Assembly (NCBI RefSeq): GCF_002837275.1
Contig: NZ_NXIF01000006.1
Location: forward strand, 1 to 64,000
From: Malaciobacter halophilus
GTDB taxonomy: Bacteria > Campylobacterota > Campylobacteria > Campylobacterales > Arcobacteraceae
DNA: 64,000 bases
Direction of reading: 5' to 3'
The stretch's first letter is position 1. Each line of letters starts with the position of its first letter. This document shows, one piece after another, positions 8,776 to 18,248 of this stretch. The notes under the pieces are model-generated. The model ran no database searches and was not told where the DNA came from. It worked only from the letters and a program-made list of their open reading frames with translations. Both the position numbers and the translations under genes were made by a program.

Positions 8776-10024
8776 TTTTATCTTGCCTTCTTTCATAATC
8801 ATCAAGGAAAATCCAATCTCCAACTAAATCAACACTACTTTCAACCTCTATTTGATTGAAAAATTGATCCAATCCTATATATTTTCCATTTTTCTTCTGT
8901 TCTATTAAGACCTCTAAAGTTTGCTTATTGTTTTTTCTAAACTCATAATTTTTATCTTCAATTATAGATGTTAATTCATTATATCTAACTTTGGCAACAT
9001 CACCTTTTACAATATCTTTCATAGTTGCACTTGGTGTTCCATCTCTTTTTGAGTATGTAAATGCATGAATGTGAGTTAAAGGAAATCTTTTTAAGTTTTC
9101 CATAGCTTCTGCCCAAAGTTGATTTGTTTCTCCTGGATGACCTACAATAAAATCAGTTCCTAAAGCATATCCATTTTCTTTTAGAAACTCAAAAAGTTCT
9201 AAATCTTTTAAAACTTTATTTCTTCTATTCATTATCTTTAGCATCTCTTTTGAAGTATGTTGAAGTGCAATATGTAAATGCTTTGCCATAAAAGGTTCGT
9301 TAATAATCTCTTTAAACTCATCATCAATTTGAATAGGTTCAATACTTCCCATTCTAATTCTTCTAACACCTTTAATTTGTGACATTTTTTTAAGAAGTTT
9401 TGCTAAAGAAGTATGTTGTTTTTTTCCATAGCTTCCTACATTTGTTCCAGTTAAAATAAACTCTCCAAAACCATTTGCAGCTAATGTTGTTACTTGTTCT
9501 AAAATTTTATCTTCTTTATAACTTCTTGCATCTCCTCTTACATAAGGAATAATACAATAAGAACACCTAAAATCACATCCCTCTTGTATTTTTATAAAAG
9601 CTCTACTTTTACCTATAAACTCTTCTACAATTGTATCATCAATATGTTCTAAATCTCCAGCTTGAAAAAATCTCTCTTCTGTTTTTAAAAGTTCATTGAT
9701 TTTTTCTTTTTCGCTATGACCAAATAAAGAGTCAACTTTATCCTCTTTAAATAAGTTCTCGCCCTTTGTCCATACTCCACATCCTGTAAAAACAACTCTT
9801 GGTTTTTTAGGGAGTCTATTTAACTGATTAATATAACCTCTTGCAGTTGAATCTGCACTATTTGTAACTGTACATGAGTTTATAACTACAATATCTGCTT
9901 GTTTTTCATCTTTTGTTACTTCAAAATCTTCAAGATTACTCATCATAACTTGTGTATCAAAAACATTTGTTCTACAACCAAAAGTTTTAAAATAAACTTT
10001 TGGTTTAGTTTGTGAAAATATCAT
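8756..10024 (-). CDS. mtaB: tRNA t6A37 methylthiotransferase MtaB
   Basis: The 422-residue radical SAM enzyme has the UPF0004 N-terminal domain with three cluster cysteines (Cys17 in TFGCRTN, Cys51 in SCTVTNS, Cys82 in TGCGVW). The radical SAM CX3CX2C motif follows at Cys150/154/157 (GCDFRCSYCIIPYVRG), and a short TRAM-like tail ends the protein. MtaB converts t6A37 to ms2t6A37 in tRNAs decoding ANN codons. The 'CRTN' wording fits MtaB better than MiaB or RimO. The gene overlaps the upstream MscS-like gene by 4 bases and the FtsH-like gene downstream by 20 or more. Confidence 0.92.
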   Translation of the reverse strand: MIFSQTKPKVYFKTFGCRTNVFDTQVMMSNLEDFEVTKDEKQADIVVINSCTVTNSADSTARGYINQLNRLPKKPRVVFTGCGVWTKGENLFKEDKVDSLFGHSEKEKINELLKTEERFFQAGDLEHIDDTIVEEFIGKSRAFIKIQEGCDFRCSYCIIPYVRGDARSYKEDKILEQVTTLAANGFGEFILTGTNVGSYGKKQHTSLAKLLKKMSQIKGVRRIRMGSIEPIQIDDEFKEIINEPFMAKHLHIALQHTSKEMLKIMNRRNKVLKDLELFEFLKENGYALGTDFIVGHPGETNQLWAEAMENLKRFPLTHIHAFTYSKRDGTPSATMKDIVKGDVAKVRYNELTSIIEDKNYEFRKNNKQTLEVLIEQKKNGKYIGLDQFFNQIEVESSVDLVGDWIFLDDYERRQDKNVAKFK

Positions 10025-11694
10025 ATAATTTTGCCTTCATCTGGTAAATCTGCTGGTTTTTCTCTTTGTGAATTAAGATTAATACTTTGTGTAGGATAAG
10101 CAATATGAATATCATCTTCTGCCATAAATGCTTTTAAAATTTCAGGTGACATTGTGCTTCTAAGCACTAATGCTGCATATGAATTAGTAAGATACCAAGA
10201 AGAGATTACTATACCATAAGGCTCTACAAAAGTATAAACTCTTGGTTCAACTCCTGTTGCTCTTAATTGATACTTGCTTCTCATTTTAGATAACTGTTTT
10301 CTAGTAATATCAGTATATCCTTTAGAGTAATGTTTTAGTATCTCTTTTGCTATGTGTTGAGCCTTTTTGTGATTTGAATCAAAAGTAATTGTAATATCAA
10401 TACCATCCCATACTGTTCTTAAACCAGAATGAGTATAGTTTGCAATCATTTCTGAAAATATATAGTTATTTGGAATAAAGAAGATTCTTCCTGTTCTTCT
10501 ATTTACCATATATGATGTTAAAGTAATATCTTCTCTAATTGTCATCTTAAATAAAGAAATATCAAGTACATCTCCCACAGCTTCAAGACCACCTCTTGTA
10601 ACTTTAATTCTATCTCCTACTTGAATAGAACCTGAAGTTACAATTACTAACCATCCAAATATAGACATAAACCAATCTTTTAAGGCAATCGCAATACCAG
10701 CTGATGCAAAACCTAAGATTGTTACGACATAAGAAACATTATCTATATATGAAAATAAAACAATTAAAACTATAATAAATACAACTAAAAAATTTATTAT
10801 TTTATTTGTAAGATAATAACTCTCATTTTGAGAAAAATATTTTTTTAATCCTAGTTTTATTAAAAATGTAATAAAAAATAGTAAAAAAACAATAATTAAA
10901 ATAGTAAATATTTTTTCAATTTGACTTGAAATTTGAGATTTTATCTCTAAAGTTACTTGTTCAACTTTTCTAGTATAAACCTCTTCTGTTGTTGATACTA
11001 TCTCAAGCACCATAGTGAAATCTTTCTTTTGCTTATCTAAAAAAGCCAAAGTCTCTTTGTATTGAGGTTTTTGGTCTAAATTATAAAGCTCTAAATATAA
11101 AAAAACTTTCTCTTCAAGAAGAGTAATAAGTTTTGAAATATCTTTTTCAATAGTAATAAACTCTTTTTTATTATTTTCAAGTTTTTTAATATAAGACAAA
11201 GCATTTATTATTCCAAATGGATTTGTTATATCTTCATACTTTTCTACTTCTGGTGGATTTAGTAAACTTCCAATTGGAGAGCCCTTATATTCAGAAATCA
11301 ACTCTAACTCATTTTGTTTAATTCTAATTTTATTATTTAATTGAGAGTAATGTTCATCTGTTTTACCCTTTTTTTTAGAACTTTGTTTCAAAAGTTCAAG
11401 CTCTTTAGAGATTTTTCTATAAGCTAAATAGTTACTATATCGTTTTAATAAAATATTATCTTTTAGTTTTTCATCTAACTCTTCAATTCTCTTTTGCAAA
11501 ACTTTAATTTGAGCAAGGTCTTGCATACTTCGTTTTTTTAAGGCAGCTTGTCTTTGTGCGATCTCTTGATTTGCTATTTCTTGTGCACTTAACTCTTTAT
11601 TTGTAGTAGCTTCACTATTATCACTATTTGCAAAACTTAAAATACTTACAAACAATAATATTGTAAAAAGTCTAAATAGAAAGTTTTTTTTCAT
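10021..11694 (-). CDS. Large MscS-type mechanosensitive channel with periplasmic coiled-coil domain
   Basis: The 557-residue protein opens with a signal peptide (FLFRLFTILLFVSILSFANS), followed by a Lys/Glu-rich helical region to about residue 250 that should lie in the periplasm. Several membrane segments (about 262-285, 297-315, 320-345) then lead into the MscS pore and beta domain (ILGFASAGIAIALKDWFMS, 'VGDRIKVTRGGLEAVGDVLDI'). This layout is that of MscK/YbdG-like relatives, which respond to membrane tension and sometimes to ions. It touches aroB by one base and overlaps mtaB by four, so it belongs to the aroB-mog transcript. Confidence 0.88.
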   Translation of the reverse strand: MKKNFLFRLFTILLFVSILSFANSDNSEATTNKELSAQEIANQEIAQRQAALKKRSMQDLAQIKVLQKRIEELDEKLKDNILLKRYSNYLAYRKISKELELLKQSSKKKGKTDEHYSQLNNKIRIKQNELELISEYKGSPIGSLLNPPEVEKYEDITNPFGIINALSYIKKLENNKKEFITIEKDISKLITLLEEKVFLYLELYNLDQKPQYKETLAFLDKQKKDFTMVLEIVSTTEEVYTRKVEQVTLEIKSQISSQIEKIFTILIIVFLLFFITFLIKLGLKKYFSQNESYYLTNKIINFLVVFIIVLIVLFSYIDNVSYVVTILGFASAGIAIALKDWFMSIFGWLVIVTSGSIQVGDRIKVTRGGLEAVGDVLDISLFKMTIREDITLTSYMVNRRTGRIFFIPNNYIFSEMIANYTHSGLRTVWDGIDITITFDSNHKKAQHIAKEILKHYSKGYTDITRKQLSKMRSKYQLRATGVEPRVYTFVEPYGIVISSWYLTNSYAALVLRSTMSPEILKAFMAEDDIHIAYPTQSINLNSQREKPADLPDEGKII

Positions 11695-12731
11695 TAATTA
11701 AATACCTTTAAAACTTCAATAACATCCTCTTTTTTTACTTCATCAGTAATTACACATCCTCCAATACTATTTGGAAGAATAAATTTAATTTTATTATCAA
11801 GCGACTTTTTATCTAAAAAAAAGTGCTCATAAAAATTTTCTACATCTTTAATTTTGTAAGAAGTTGGTATATCATATTTTTGTAAAAGTTTTTTTATTCT
11901 TAAAGCTTCATTTTCTTTCATTAATCCTAATTTAACAGAAAGTTCATTTGCCATAATCATACCAATACCCACAGCTTCTCCATGTAAATAAGTTTTATAC
12001 TCTGTTTCATTTTCAATTACATGAGCAAATGTATGACCATAATTTAAAGCAGCTCTTATTCCATTCTCTTTCTCATCTTTTATTACCACATCAGCTTTTG
12101 TTTGAACAGATTTTTGAATAGCAATTTTAATATTCTCTTCTTGTGTTAAATCATTTTGTTCTAACCATGTAAAAAAGTTTTCATTAAAAGTAACTGCCAT
12201 TTTTATAATTTCAGCAACACCTGCACTAAACTCTCTTTTTGGAAGTGTTGTTAAAAAGAAAGGGTCAATTAACACAGCTTTTGGTTGATGAAAAGCTCCA
12301 ATTAAATTTTTCCCATACTTATTATTAATACCTGTTTTCCCACCTACACTTGCATCAACTTGTGAAAGTAAAGTCGTAGGAATTTGAACAAAAGAGATAC
12401 CTCTTTGATATATTGAAGAAGCAAAACCTGTCATATCACCAATTACTCCACCACCAAATGCTATAAGTAGTGACTTTCTATCTAATCTATGTTCAAAACA
12501 GTGATTTAAAATAGAATCAATTGTCTGCATATTTTTATACTCTTCCCCATCAGGAATAGTAACTACACTTAACTGTTTTGCTGTAATTTTTTGTTTTAAG
12601 TACTCTAAATGAAATCCACTAACTGTGGGGTTTGTTACTATTACAACTTTAGTGTCATAATATATTTCATTTAATCTGTCAATTGTAATATCATAAGAAG
12701 TCTTATCTGGCAAAGTAATGTTAACTATCAT
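11694..12731 (-). CDS. aroB: 3-dehydroquinate synthase
   Basis: The 345-residue protein shows the AroB signature: 'IPDGEEYKNMQTI', 'LIAFGGGVIGDMTGFASSIYQRG', 'IPTTLLSQVDASVGGKTG', 'NLIGAFHQP', and the zinc-ligand stretch 'LNYGHTFAHVIE' with 'HGEAVGIGM'. It cyclises DAHP to 3-dehydroquinate in the shikimate pathway, using NAD+ and a metal, in the cytoplasm. It is the first gene of a minus-strand run continuing through mog. A TATACT-like -10 lies roughly 20 bases upstream of the ATG. Confidence 0.96.
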   Translation of the reverse strand: MIVNITLPDKTSYDITIDRLNEIYYDTKVVIVTNPTVSGFHLEYLKQKITAKQLSVVTIPDGEEYKNMQTIDSILNHCFEHRLDRKSLLIAFGGGVIGDMTGFASSIYQRGISFVQIPTTLLSQVDASVGGKTGINNKYGKNLIGAFHQPKAVLIDPFFLTTLPKREFSAGVAEIIKMAVTFNENFFTWLEQNDLTQEENIKIAIQKSVQTKADVVIKDEKENGIRAALNYGHTFAHVIENETEYKTYLHGEAVGIGMIMANELSVKLGLMKENEALRIKKLLQKYDIPTSYKIKDVENFYEHFFLDKKSLDNKIKFILPNSIGGCVITDEVKKEDVIEVLKVFN

Positions 12732-12901
12732 ATATAAAATCCATTTAGTATAATTTGCTTGATTTTATCTAAAAAGAGCTAATTTTAGCTTTAAAAATAT
12801 AACTATTTAGGGCATTGTTACACAAAAGTGAGATATTAGCTAAAGCTTAAGAAATTTATGTTATCTTAGAAAAATCTATTTTAACTACAAAAGGTCTTAA
12901 T

Positions 12902-14548
12902 ATGAAAATTGCAAGCGTAGGAGTCTTTAAAGGTATGAATAGAAAAATGTCAATCTTAAGTATATTTCTTATACTTTTAAGTGTTGGTATTACTGGATAT
13001 TTTCCTTTAAAAAGTGCAACAACATTAAAAAACCTAAGAGAATTTTTAAATCCCTTTTTAGAGTGGTATTATGTTCTTTTAGTAGCTTTTTTATTGGCTT
13101 TTATGATTTGGCTTGGTATGGGAAGATATAGAAATGTTAGACTTGGAGGTGATTTAGAGCAACCAGAGTTTACATTTTTTTCTTGGGTTTCTATGCTTTT
13201 TGCAGCAGGAACTGGTGTAGGAATTCTTTTTTGGTCAGTAGCTCAACCAATAATTCAGTTTCAAAACAATCCTTTTACTGGTACGGCTATGACTCCTGAA
13301 GCAGCTATAACAGGTATGAGTCTTAGCTTTTTTCATTGGGGTTTAAATGGTTGGGCAATATTCTCTTTTATTGCAATAACTATGGCTTATTTCTCTTTTA
13401 GACACGATTATCCTTTAACAATTCGTTCTGCACTCTATCCTATTTTTGGAAGAAAAGTTGATTCTTTTTTAGGTGACTTTGTAGATGTTTTAGCAGTATT
13501 TGGTACAGTATTTGGTATTGCAACAACACTAGGTTTAGGAGTTGAGCAAATGAATGCTGGATTGAAAGAAGTAATAGGAATAAACACCTCACTTACATTA
13601 CAACTAATTGTAATGGCAGTAATTATGATTATTGCTACTGTCTCAGTTGTATCAGGAGTAAGCAAAGGAGTAAAACTACTATCTGTGGGAAATTTCTGGC
13701 TAAGTATCGTTGCCCTTGCTTTTTTACTTCTTTTTGGTCCTACTCAATATTTAATAGGTGTAACCATAGAAGCAACAGGTAATTATATTCAAAATATTTT
13801 AAGACTTACATTTCATACAAACGTAACCCATGATACAAATTGGCAATCTGTTTGGACAGTATTCTTTTGGGGTTGGTGGATAGCATGGTCTCCTTTTGTA
13901 GGAATGTTTATTGCAAGAATTAGTAGAGGAAGAACTTTTGGTGAATTTGTTGCAGGAGTATTACTAACACCTACACTAATTACAATAGTTTGGATTGGAT
14001 TATTTGGAGGAAGTGCTTTATATGAAGAACTTTTTTTAGGTAAAGATATAGTTTCAGCAGTAAATAATGATGTATCTGCTGCACTTTTTATTATGCTTGA
14101 TAATTTAGAAGTTGGTTTCTTAGGAGATATTATGTCATTTCTAATGATAATATTAATAGCTACTTATCTAATCACTTCGGCAAATGCAGGAACTTTAGTA
14201 ATTACAACTATTCTTTCAGCAGGTTCGACTACTCCACCATCTGCACATAGAATTATTTGGGGAGTAATTTTAACTTTACTTACTGGAGTGCTAATAGTAG
14301 CTGGAGGTTTAGAAACCTTACAAGCAGCAGTAATTACAGCAGCTTTACCATTTTCAGTTATTATTATGATTATGATTGCAGGACTTATAAAAAGTCTAAG
14401 TTTAGAAAATACACCTGCTCGTTCTGGTAATGAAACACTAAGTGTTAGAGAACCATGGATTTTAGATGAAGAAGTGGGAGAAGAACCTACAATTATGAAT
14501 GAATTTAATCCAAATATAAAAGAACTTGAGGAACCAGAGTATAAATAA
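12902..14548 (+). CDS. BCCT-family betaine/carnitine/choline transporter
   Basis: The 548-residue protein has about 12 membrane segments and the BCCT signature near residues 315-345 (FFWGWWIAWSPFVGMFIARISRGRT), plus the 'MLFAAGTGVGILFWSVAQP' and 'FFHWGLNGWAIF' segments. Such transporters import glycine betaine, choline or related trimethylammonium compounds with sodium or protons, chiefly for osmoprotection, in the inner membrane. A short acidic C-terminal tail follows the last helix and could sense osmolarity in some relatives. ATG 12902 is preceded by AAAGGTCTTAAT. The gene stands alone, convergent to the TetR gene, with a terminator over its stop. Confidence 0.93.
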   Translation: MKIASVGVFKGMNRKMSILSIFLILLSVGITGYFPLKSATTLKNLREFLNPFLEWYYVLLVAFLLAFMIWLGMGRYRNVRLGGDLEQPEFTFFSWVSMLFAAGTGVGILFWSVAQPIIQFQNNPFTGTAMTPEAAITGMSLSFFHWGLNGWAIFSFIAITMAYFSFRHDYPLTIRSALYPIFGRKVDSFLGDFVDVLAVFGTVFGIATTLGLGVEQMNAGLKEVIGINTSLTLQLIVMAVIMIIATVSVVSGVSKGVKLLSVGNFWLSIVALAFLLLFGPTQYLIGVTIEATGNYIQNILRLTFHTNVTHDTNWQSVWTVFFWGWWIAWSPFVGMFIARISRGRTFGEFVAGVLLTPTLITIVWIGLFGGSALYEELFLGKDIVSAVNNDVSAALFIMLDNLEVGFLGDIMSFLMIILIATYLITSANAGTLVITTILSAGSTTPPSAHRIIWGVILTLLTGVLIVAGGLETLQAAVITAALPFSVIIMIMIAGLIKSLSLENTPARSGNETLSVREPWILDEEVGEEPTIMNEFNPNIKELEEPEYK

Positions 14549-14564
14549 CTATTTATTTATACTC
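14537..14564. terminator. Bidirectional terminator between the BCCT and TetR genes
   Basis: An 11-bp perfect stem (GAGTATAAATA / TATTTATACTC) with a 6-base loop covers the stop codon of the BCCT gene and lies within the 3' end of the TetR gene, with T-rich tracts at both ends. Confidence 0.65.
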
Positions 14565-15147
14565 TTAACATATCAATAAAATTATCAATATATATATCTA
14601 AAGAAATAATTGTATTTTTAATATCAGTTTTGGAGAAAGAGAGTACAAAGTAGCCTACAAAGCTACTTAAAATACTCTCTATAAAAATAGTAGAGTTTTT
14701 TTTAATTTCATCTTTTTTTATAGCTTCATTCATAAACTTTTCTAAAAACTCATAGTTTTGCTTATACCAATGATTTTGAAAAAGCATAAAAGCACAGTTT
14801 GTTCTATAATAAGAAACACCTATTAACTCTTTAAATATCTTTCTATACTCAGAAAATTTACTTTTATAAGAACAAAGAGCTAAAGTTTTTATTTGCTCTT
14901 CAATTTTATTTTGTTGTAAAGCTATTTCATATACTTCATTTATATACTCTTTATGTAGTATATTTGCTAATTCTAAAACTATATCTTCTTTATTTTCAAA
15001 ATATTCATAAATAGTTCCTTTACCAATATTTGCCTCTTTTGCTAAAGCTGATATAGTCAAGTCTTTTATGCCTTCTTGTAAGATTAAACTCTTACAAGAA
15101 AAAGCAATTGACTCTCTTTTTTGATGTTTACAAACTTTTATTGCCAT
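14557..15147 (-). CDS. TetR/AcrR-family transcriptional regulator
   Basis: The 196-residue protein has the TetR N-terminal helix-turn-helix: 'LTISALAKEANIGKGTIYEYFENKEDIVLEL' falls at about residues 29-60. A helical ligand-binding domain follows. It begins one base after the RND pump gene stop and is the last gene of the efflux operon, so it is probably co-transcribed and represses its own operon until a pump substrate binds. In Campylobacter the comparable regulator CmeR sits upstream of cmeABC; here it is at the distal end. The ligand is unknown. Confidence 0.9.
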   Translation of the reverse strand: MAIKVCKHQKRESIAFSCKSLILQEGIKDLTISALAKEANIGKGTIYEYFENKEDIVLELANILHKEYINEVYEIALQQNKIEEQIKTLALCSYKSKFSEYRKIFKELIGVSYYRTNCAFMLFQNHWYKQNYEFLEKFMNEAIKKDEIKKNSTIFIESILSSFVGYFVLSFSKTDIKNTIISLDIYIDNFIDMLRV

Positions 15148-15148
15148 A

Positions 15149-18100
15149 TTAATTTTTATTTCTACTTAATTTTGAAACTAATATATAAAATAATGGAATA
15201 AATATAATTGCTAAAAATGTTGCTGCAATCATTCCACCAATTACACCAGTTCCTAAAGAATGCCTACTAGCAGCACCTGCTCCACTACTTAATGCTAAAG
15301 GTACAACACCTAAAGTAAAAGCAAGAGAAGTCATAATAATAGGTCTTAATCTAATTTTTGCTGCTTGAATAGCAGAATCAACTAAACTTAATCCCTCTTT
15401 TTGTTTTTGTAAAGCAAACTCTACAATCAAAATTGCATTTTTAGCAGCAAGTCCAGCTAAAACAAGTAATCCAACTTGGAAATATATATCATTTTCCAAT
15501 CCTCTTAAGTGTGTAGCTACAATTGCTCCAAAAATAGCAAAAGGAACTGCAAGAAGTACAGAAATAGGCATTAGCCATCTTCCATATTGAGCTGCCAAAA
15601 TTAAGAATAGTAAAACAATACCAAATATAAATGCTTGTGCACTACTACTTGAAATCTGTTTCTCTTGATAAGCTGTACCAACCCAACTAATTGTATAACC
15701 TTGTGGAAGAACCTCTTTTGCCACTTCTTCTATTGCAGTTAATGCATCTCCTGAACTATATCCAAATGCAGGCTGACCTGAAATTTTAGCAGCTTGAAAA
15801 AGGTTAAATCTCTCTACAATATCAGCACCAACAATTGGTTTAACAGTAACTAAAGAACTAATAGGTACTAATTGCCCATCTTTTCCTCTAACAAGTACAA
15901 ACTTAAGATCCTCTACACCTTTTCTATATTCACCTTTTGCTTGTAAATTTACTTTATATGTTCTTCCATATAAGTTAAAGTCATTTACATAGTAGCTACC
16001 AAATGTTGCACTTAAAGTATTATATATTTCATCAACTCTAACACCTTTTGCTTTTGCTTTTTTTGTATCCACTAATACTCTATATTGTGGAATATTTGGA
16101 TTTAAAGAAGTTCTTACACCTTGTAACTCTTCTCTTTGATTTGCTTTTGCAACAATTTCATTTACATATTTACTTAAGTTTTCAATTTTTCCTCCACTTC
16201 TATCTTGAACATACATTTCAAATCCACCTGAAATACTCATTCCCATAATAGGAGGAGGTAAAACACCAAAAGTAAATCCATCAGAAGTAGCCATTAATTG
16301 TTTATTGAATTTTTGATTTATTACTGTTGCATGTTGCATAGCATTAGGTCTTTCTTCCCAATCATTTAATTTAATAATTGTAGCTGCTGCATGTGTTCTT
16401 TGACCAAATGTAACCAAATCTAATCCTGCTAAAGATACTACTTCTTCGACATTTTTATCTTTCATAACAATCTGATTAATTTCATCAGTAAGTTTCTCAG
16501 TTCTACTTAAAGAAGCTCCTGGAGGGTTATAACTAAATAAAAAAATCGTACCTTGGTCTTCTTGAGGAACAAGTCCTGTTTTTAAATCTTTTAACATATC
16601 ATAAGATACAAAAATAAGTCCACCAAAAAGTAATATACTTATAATAGAGTATCTTATTGTTTTTTGAACTAAATATGAATATTTTTGTGTTGCATTATCA
16701 AACATATTATTAAACCATTTGAAAAAACCTTTTGGTTTATTATGCACATCTTTTAACATAATAGCACAAAGTGATGGAGTAAGTGTAAGAGCAACAAACC
16801 CAGAAATCGCAATAGATACAACAATAGTAATTGCAAATTGTCTATACATTTCACCACTTAATCCACCCATAAAAGCAACAGGAATAAATACAGATGAAAG
16901 TACTAAAACAATAGCAATCAATGCACTTGAAACCTCTTTCATAGCTTTAAAAGATGCTTCTTTAGCACTTAAACCTTCACTCATATGCCTTTCAACATTT
17001 TCAATAACAATAATAGCATCATCAACAACTATACCAATAGCAAGAACAAGTCCAAAAAGTGTAAGTAAGTTAATACTAAAACCTAAAGCATACATACCTA
17101 TAAATGCACCAATAATAGAAACAGGTACAGCTAAAACAGGAATAAGTGTCGCTCTCCAGTTTTGTAAAAATAAAAATATGATTGCAATAACTAAAATAAT
17201 CGCTTCTAAAAATGTTTTTGCAACCTCTTTTATAGATATTTCTACAAACTCTGTACTATCATAAGGTATTTTATACTCTAATCCAGCAGGAAAACTTTTA
17301 CTTGCTTTTTCAAGTACATCTTCTACTGCATTTGCAGTTTCTAATGCGTTTGCACCACTTTGTAAAAAAATACCAATTGGAATAGCTGGTTTATCATTTA
17401 ATTTTGTTGTCATATTATAACTTTGTGCACCAAGCTCAATAGTAGCTACATCTTTTAACATTAAAGCACTACCATCTTCATTTGCTCTAATTATAATATC
17501 TCCAAACTGCTCTGGAGTACTCATTCTTTCTTGAGTTTGTAAAGTATAAGTAAACATCTGTTTATTTACTATTGGCTCAGCTGCAAACTTACCTGCTGCA
17601 TATTGTGCATTTTGTTCTTTAATGGCATCAATAACTTCTGCTGTTGTAAGCTTTTGTTTTGCTAATTTTTGTGGGTCTATCCAAACTCTAATAGAGTAGT
17701 CTTTAGCACCAAAAATAGTAGCATCACCTACTCCATTAATTCTTTTTAAATCATCAACAATATTAATCAATGCATAATTTGATAAATACTTAATATCATG
17801 GGCATTTGAAGGAGAGTGTAACATAGCTACTTGTAGTAAACTAGGTGACCTTTCTCTTACATTTACTCCTTGTCTTTGTACTTGTTCAGGCAGTTTAGAC
17901 AAGGCTGCTTGCACTCTATTATTTACATCAATTTTTGCATCATTTGGATTTGTTCCAACTTCAAAAAATACATTTATACTAATTGTTCCATTATCAGAAG
18001 CAACAGAGTTCATATAAATCATATTTGTTGCACCATTTATTTGCTCTTCAATTGGTGCAGCTACTGTTTTTGCTATTGTTTCAGCACTTGCACCTGGATA

Positions 18101-18247
18101 AGCAGCAGATACAATAATTTGAGGAGGAATAACTCTTGGATACTGTTCTACTGGCAAATTAATCATAGATACTGTTCCTGTTAGAACAATTATGATTGAA
18201 ACTACCGCAGAAAAAACCGGATTTTTAATAAAAAATGAAGAAAACAT
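15149..18247 (-). CDS. RND-family multidrug efflux pump, inner-membrane subunit (AcrB/CmeB-like)
   Basis: The 1032-residue protein has the HAE1-RND layout: TM1 in the first 30 residues (FFIKNPVFSAVVSIIIVLTG), two large periplasmic loops, and two blocks of TM segments. The proton-relay region 'GIVVDDAIIVIENVERHM' holds the double Asp typical of TM4. 'LPEQVQRQGV' and 'SSGAGAASRHSLGTGV' also match AcrB-type pumps. It exports drugs, bile salts or similar compounds using the proton gradient, working as a trimer with the adaptor and TolC-like channel encoded just upstream. Spacing to both neighbours is 1 base. Confidence 0.95.
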   Translation of the reverse strand: MFSSFFIKNPVFSAVVSIIIVLTGTVSMINLPVEQYPRVIPPQIIVSAAYPGASAETIAKTVAAPIEEQINGATNMIYMNSVASDNGTISINVFFEVGTNPNDAKIDVNNRVQAALSKLPEQVQRQGVNVRERSPSLLQVAMLHSPSNAHDIKYLSNYALINIVDDLKRINGVGDATIFGAKDYSIRVWIDPQKLAKQKLTTAEVIDAIKEQNAQYAAGKFAAEPIVNKQMFTYTLQTQERMSTPEQFGDIIIRANEDGSALMLKDVATIELGAQSYNMTTKLNDKPAIPIGIFLQSGANALETANAVEDVLEKASKSFPAGLEYKIPYDSTEFVEISIKEVAKTFLEAIILVIAIIFLFLQNWRATLIPVLAVPVSIIGAFIGMYALGFSINLLTLFGLVLAIGIVVDDAIIVIENVERHMSEGLSAKEASFKAMKEVSSALIAIVLVLSSVFIPVAFMGGLSGEMYRQFAITIVVSIAISGFVALTLTPSLCAIMLKDVHNKPKGFFKWFNNMFDNATQKYSYLVQKTIRYSIISILLFGGLIFVSYDMLKDLKTGLVPQEDQGTIFLFSYNPPGASLSRTEKLTDEINQIVMKDKNVEEVVSLAGLDLVTFGQRTHAAATIIKLNDWEERPNAMQHATVINQKFNKQLMATSDGFTFGVLPPPIMGMSISGGFEMYVQDRSGGKIENLSKYVNEIVAKANQREELQGVRTSLNPNIPQYRVLVDTKKAKAKGVRVDEIYNTLSATFGSYYVNDFNLYGRTYKVNLQAKGEYRKGVEDLKFVLVRGKDGQLVPISSLVTVKPIVGADIVERFNLFQAAKISGQPAFGYSSGDALTAIEEVAKEVLPQGYTISWVGTAYQEKQISSSSAQAFIFGIVLLFLILAAQYGRWLMPISVLLAVPFAIFGAIVATHLRGLENDIYFQVGLLVLAGLAAKNAILIVEFALQKQKEGLSLVDSAIQAAKIRLRPIIMTSLAFTLGVVPLALSSGAGAASRHSLGTGVIGGMIAATFLAIIFIPLFYILVSKLSRNKN

Positions 18248-18248
18248 A

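Noticed and set aside
16719-17264. 181-codon plus-strand ORF opposite the RND pump gene
   Set aside because: It lies wholly antisense to a confident pump gene, lacks a ribosome-binding site and shows no recognisable motif.
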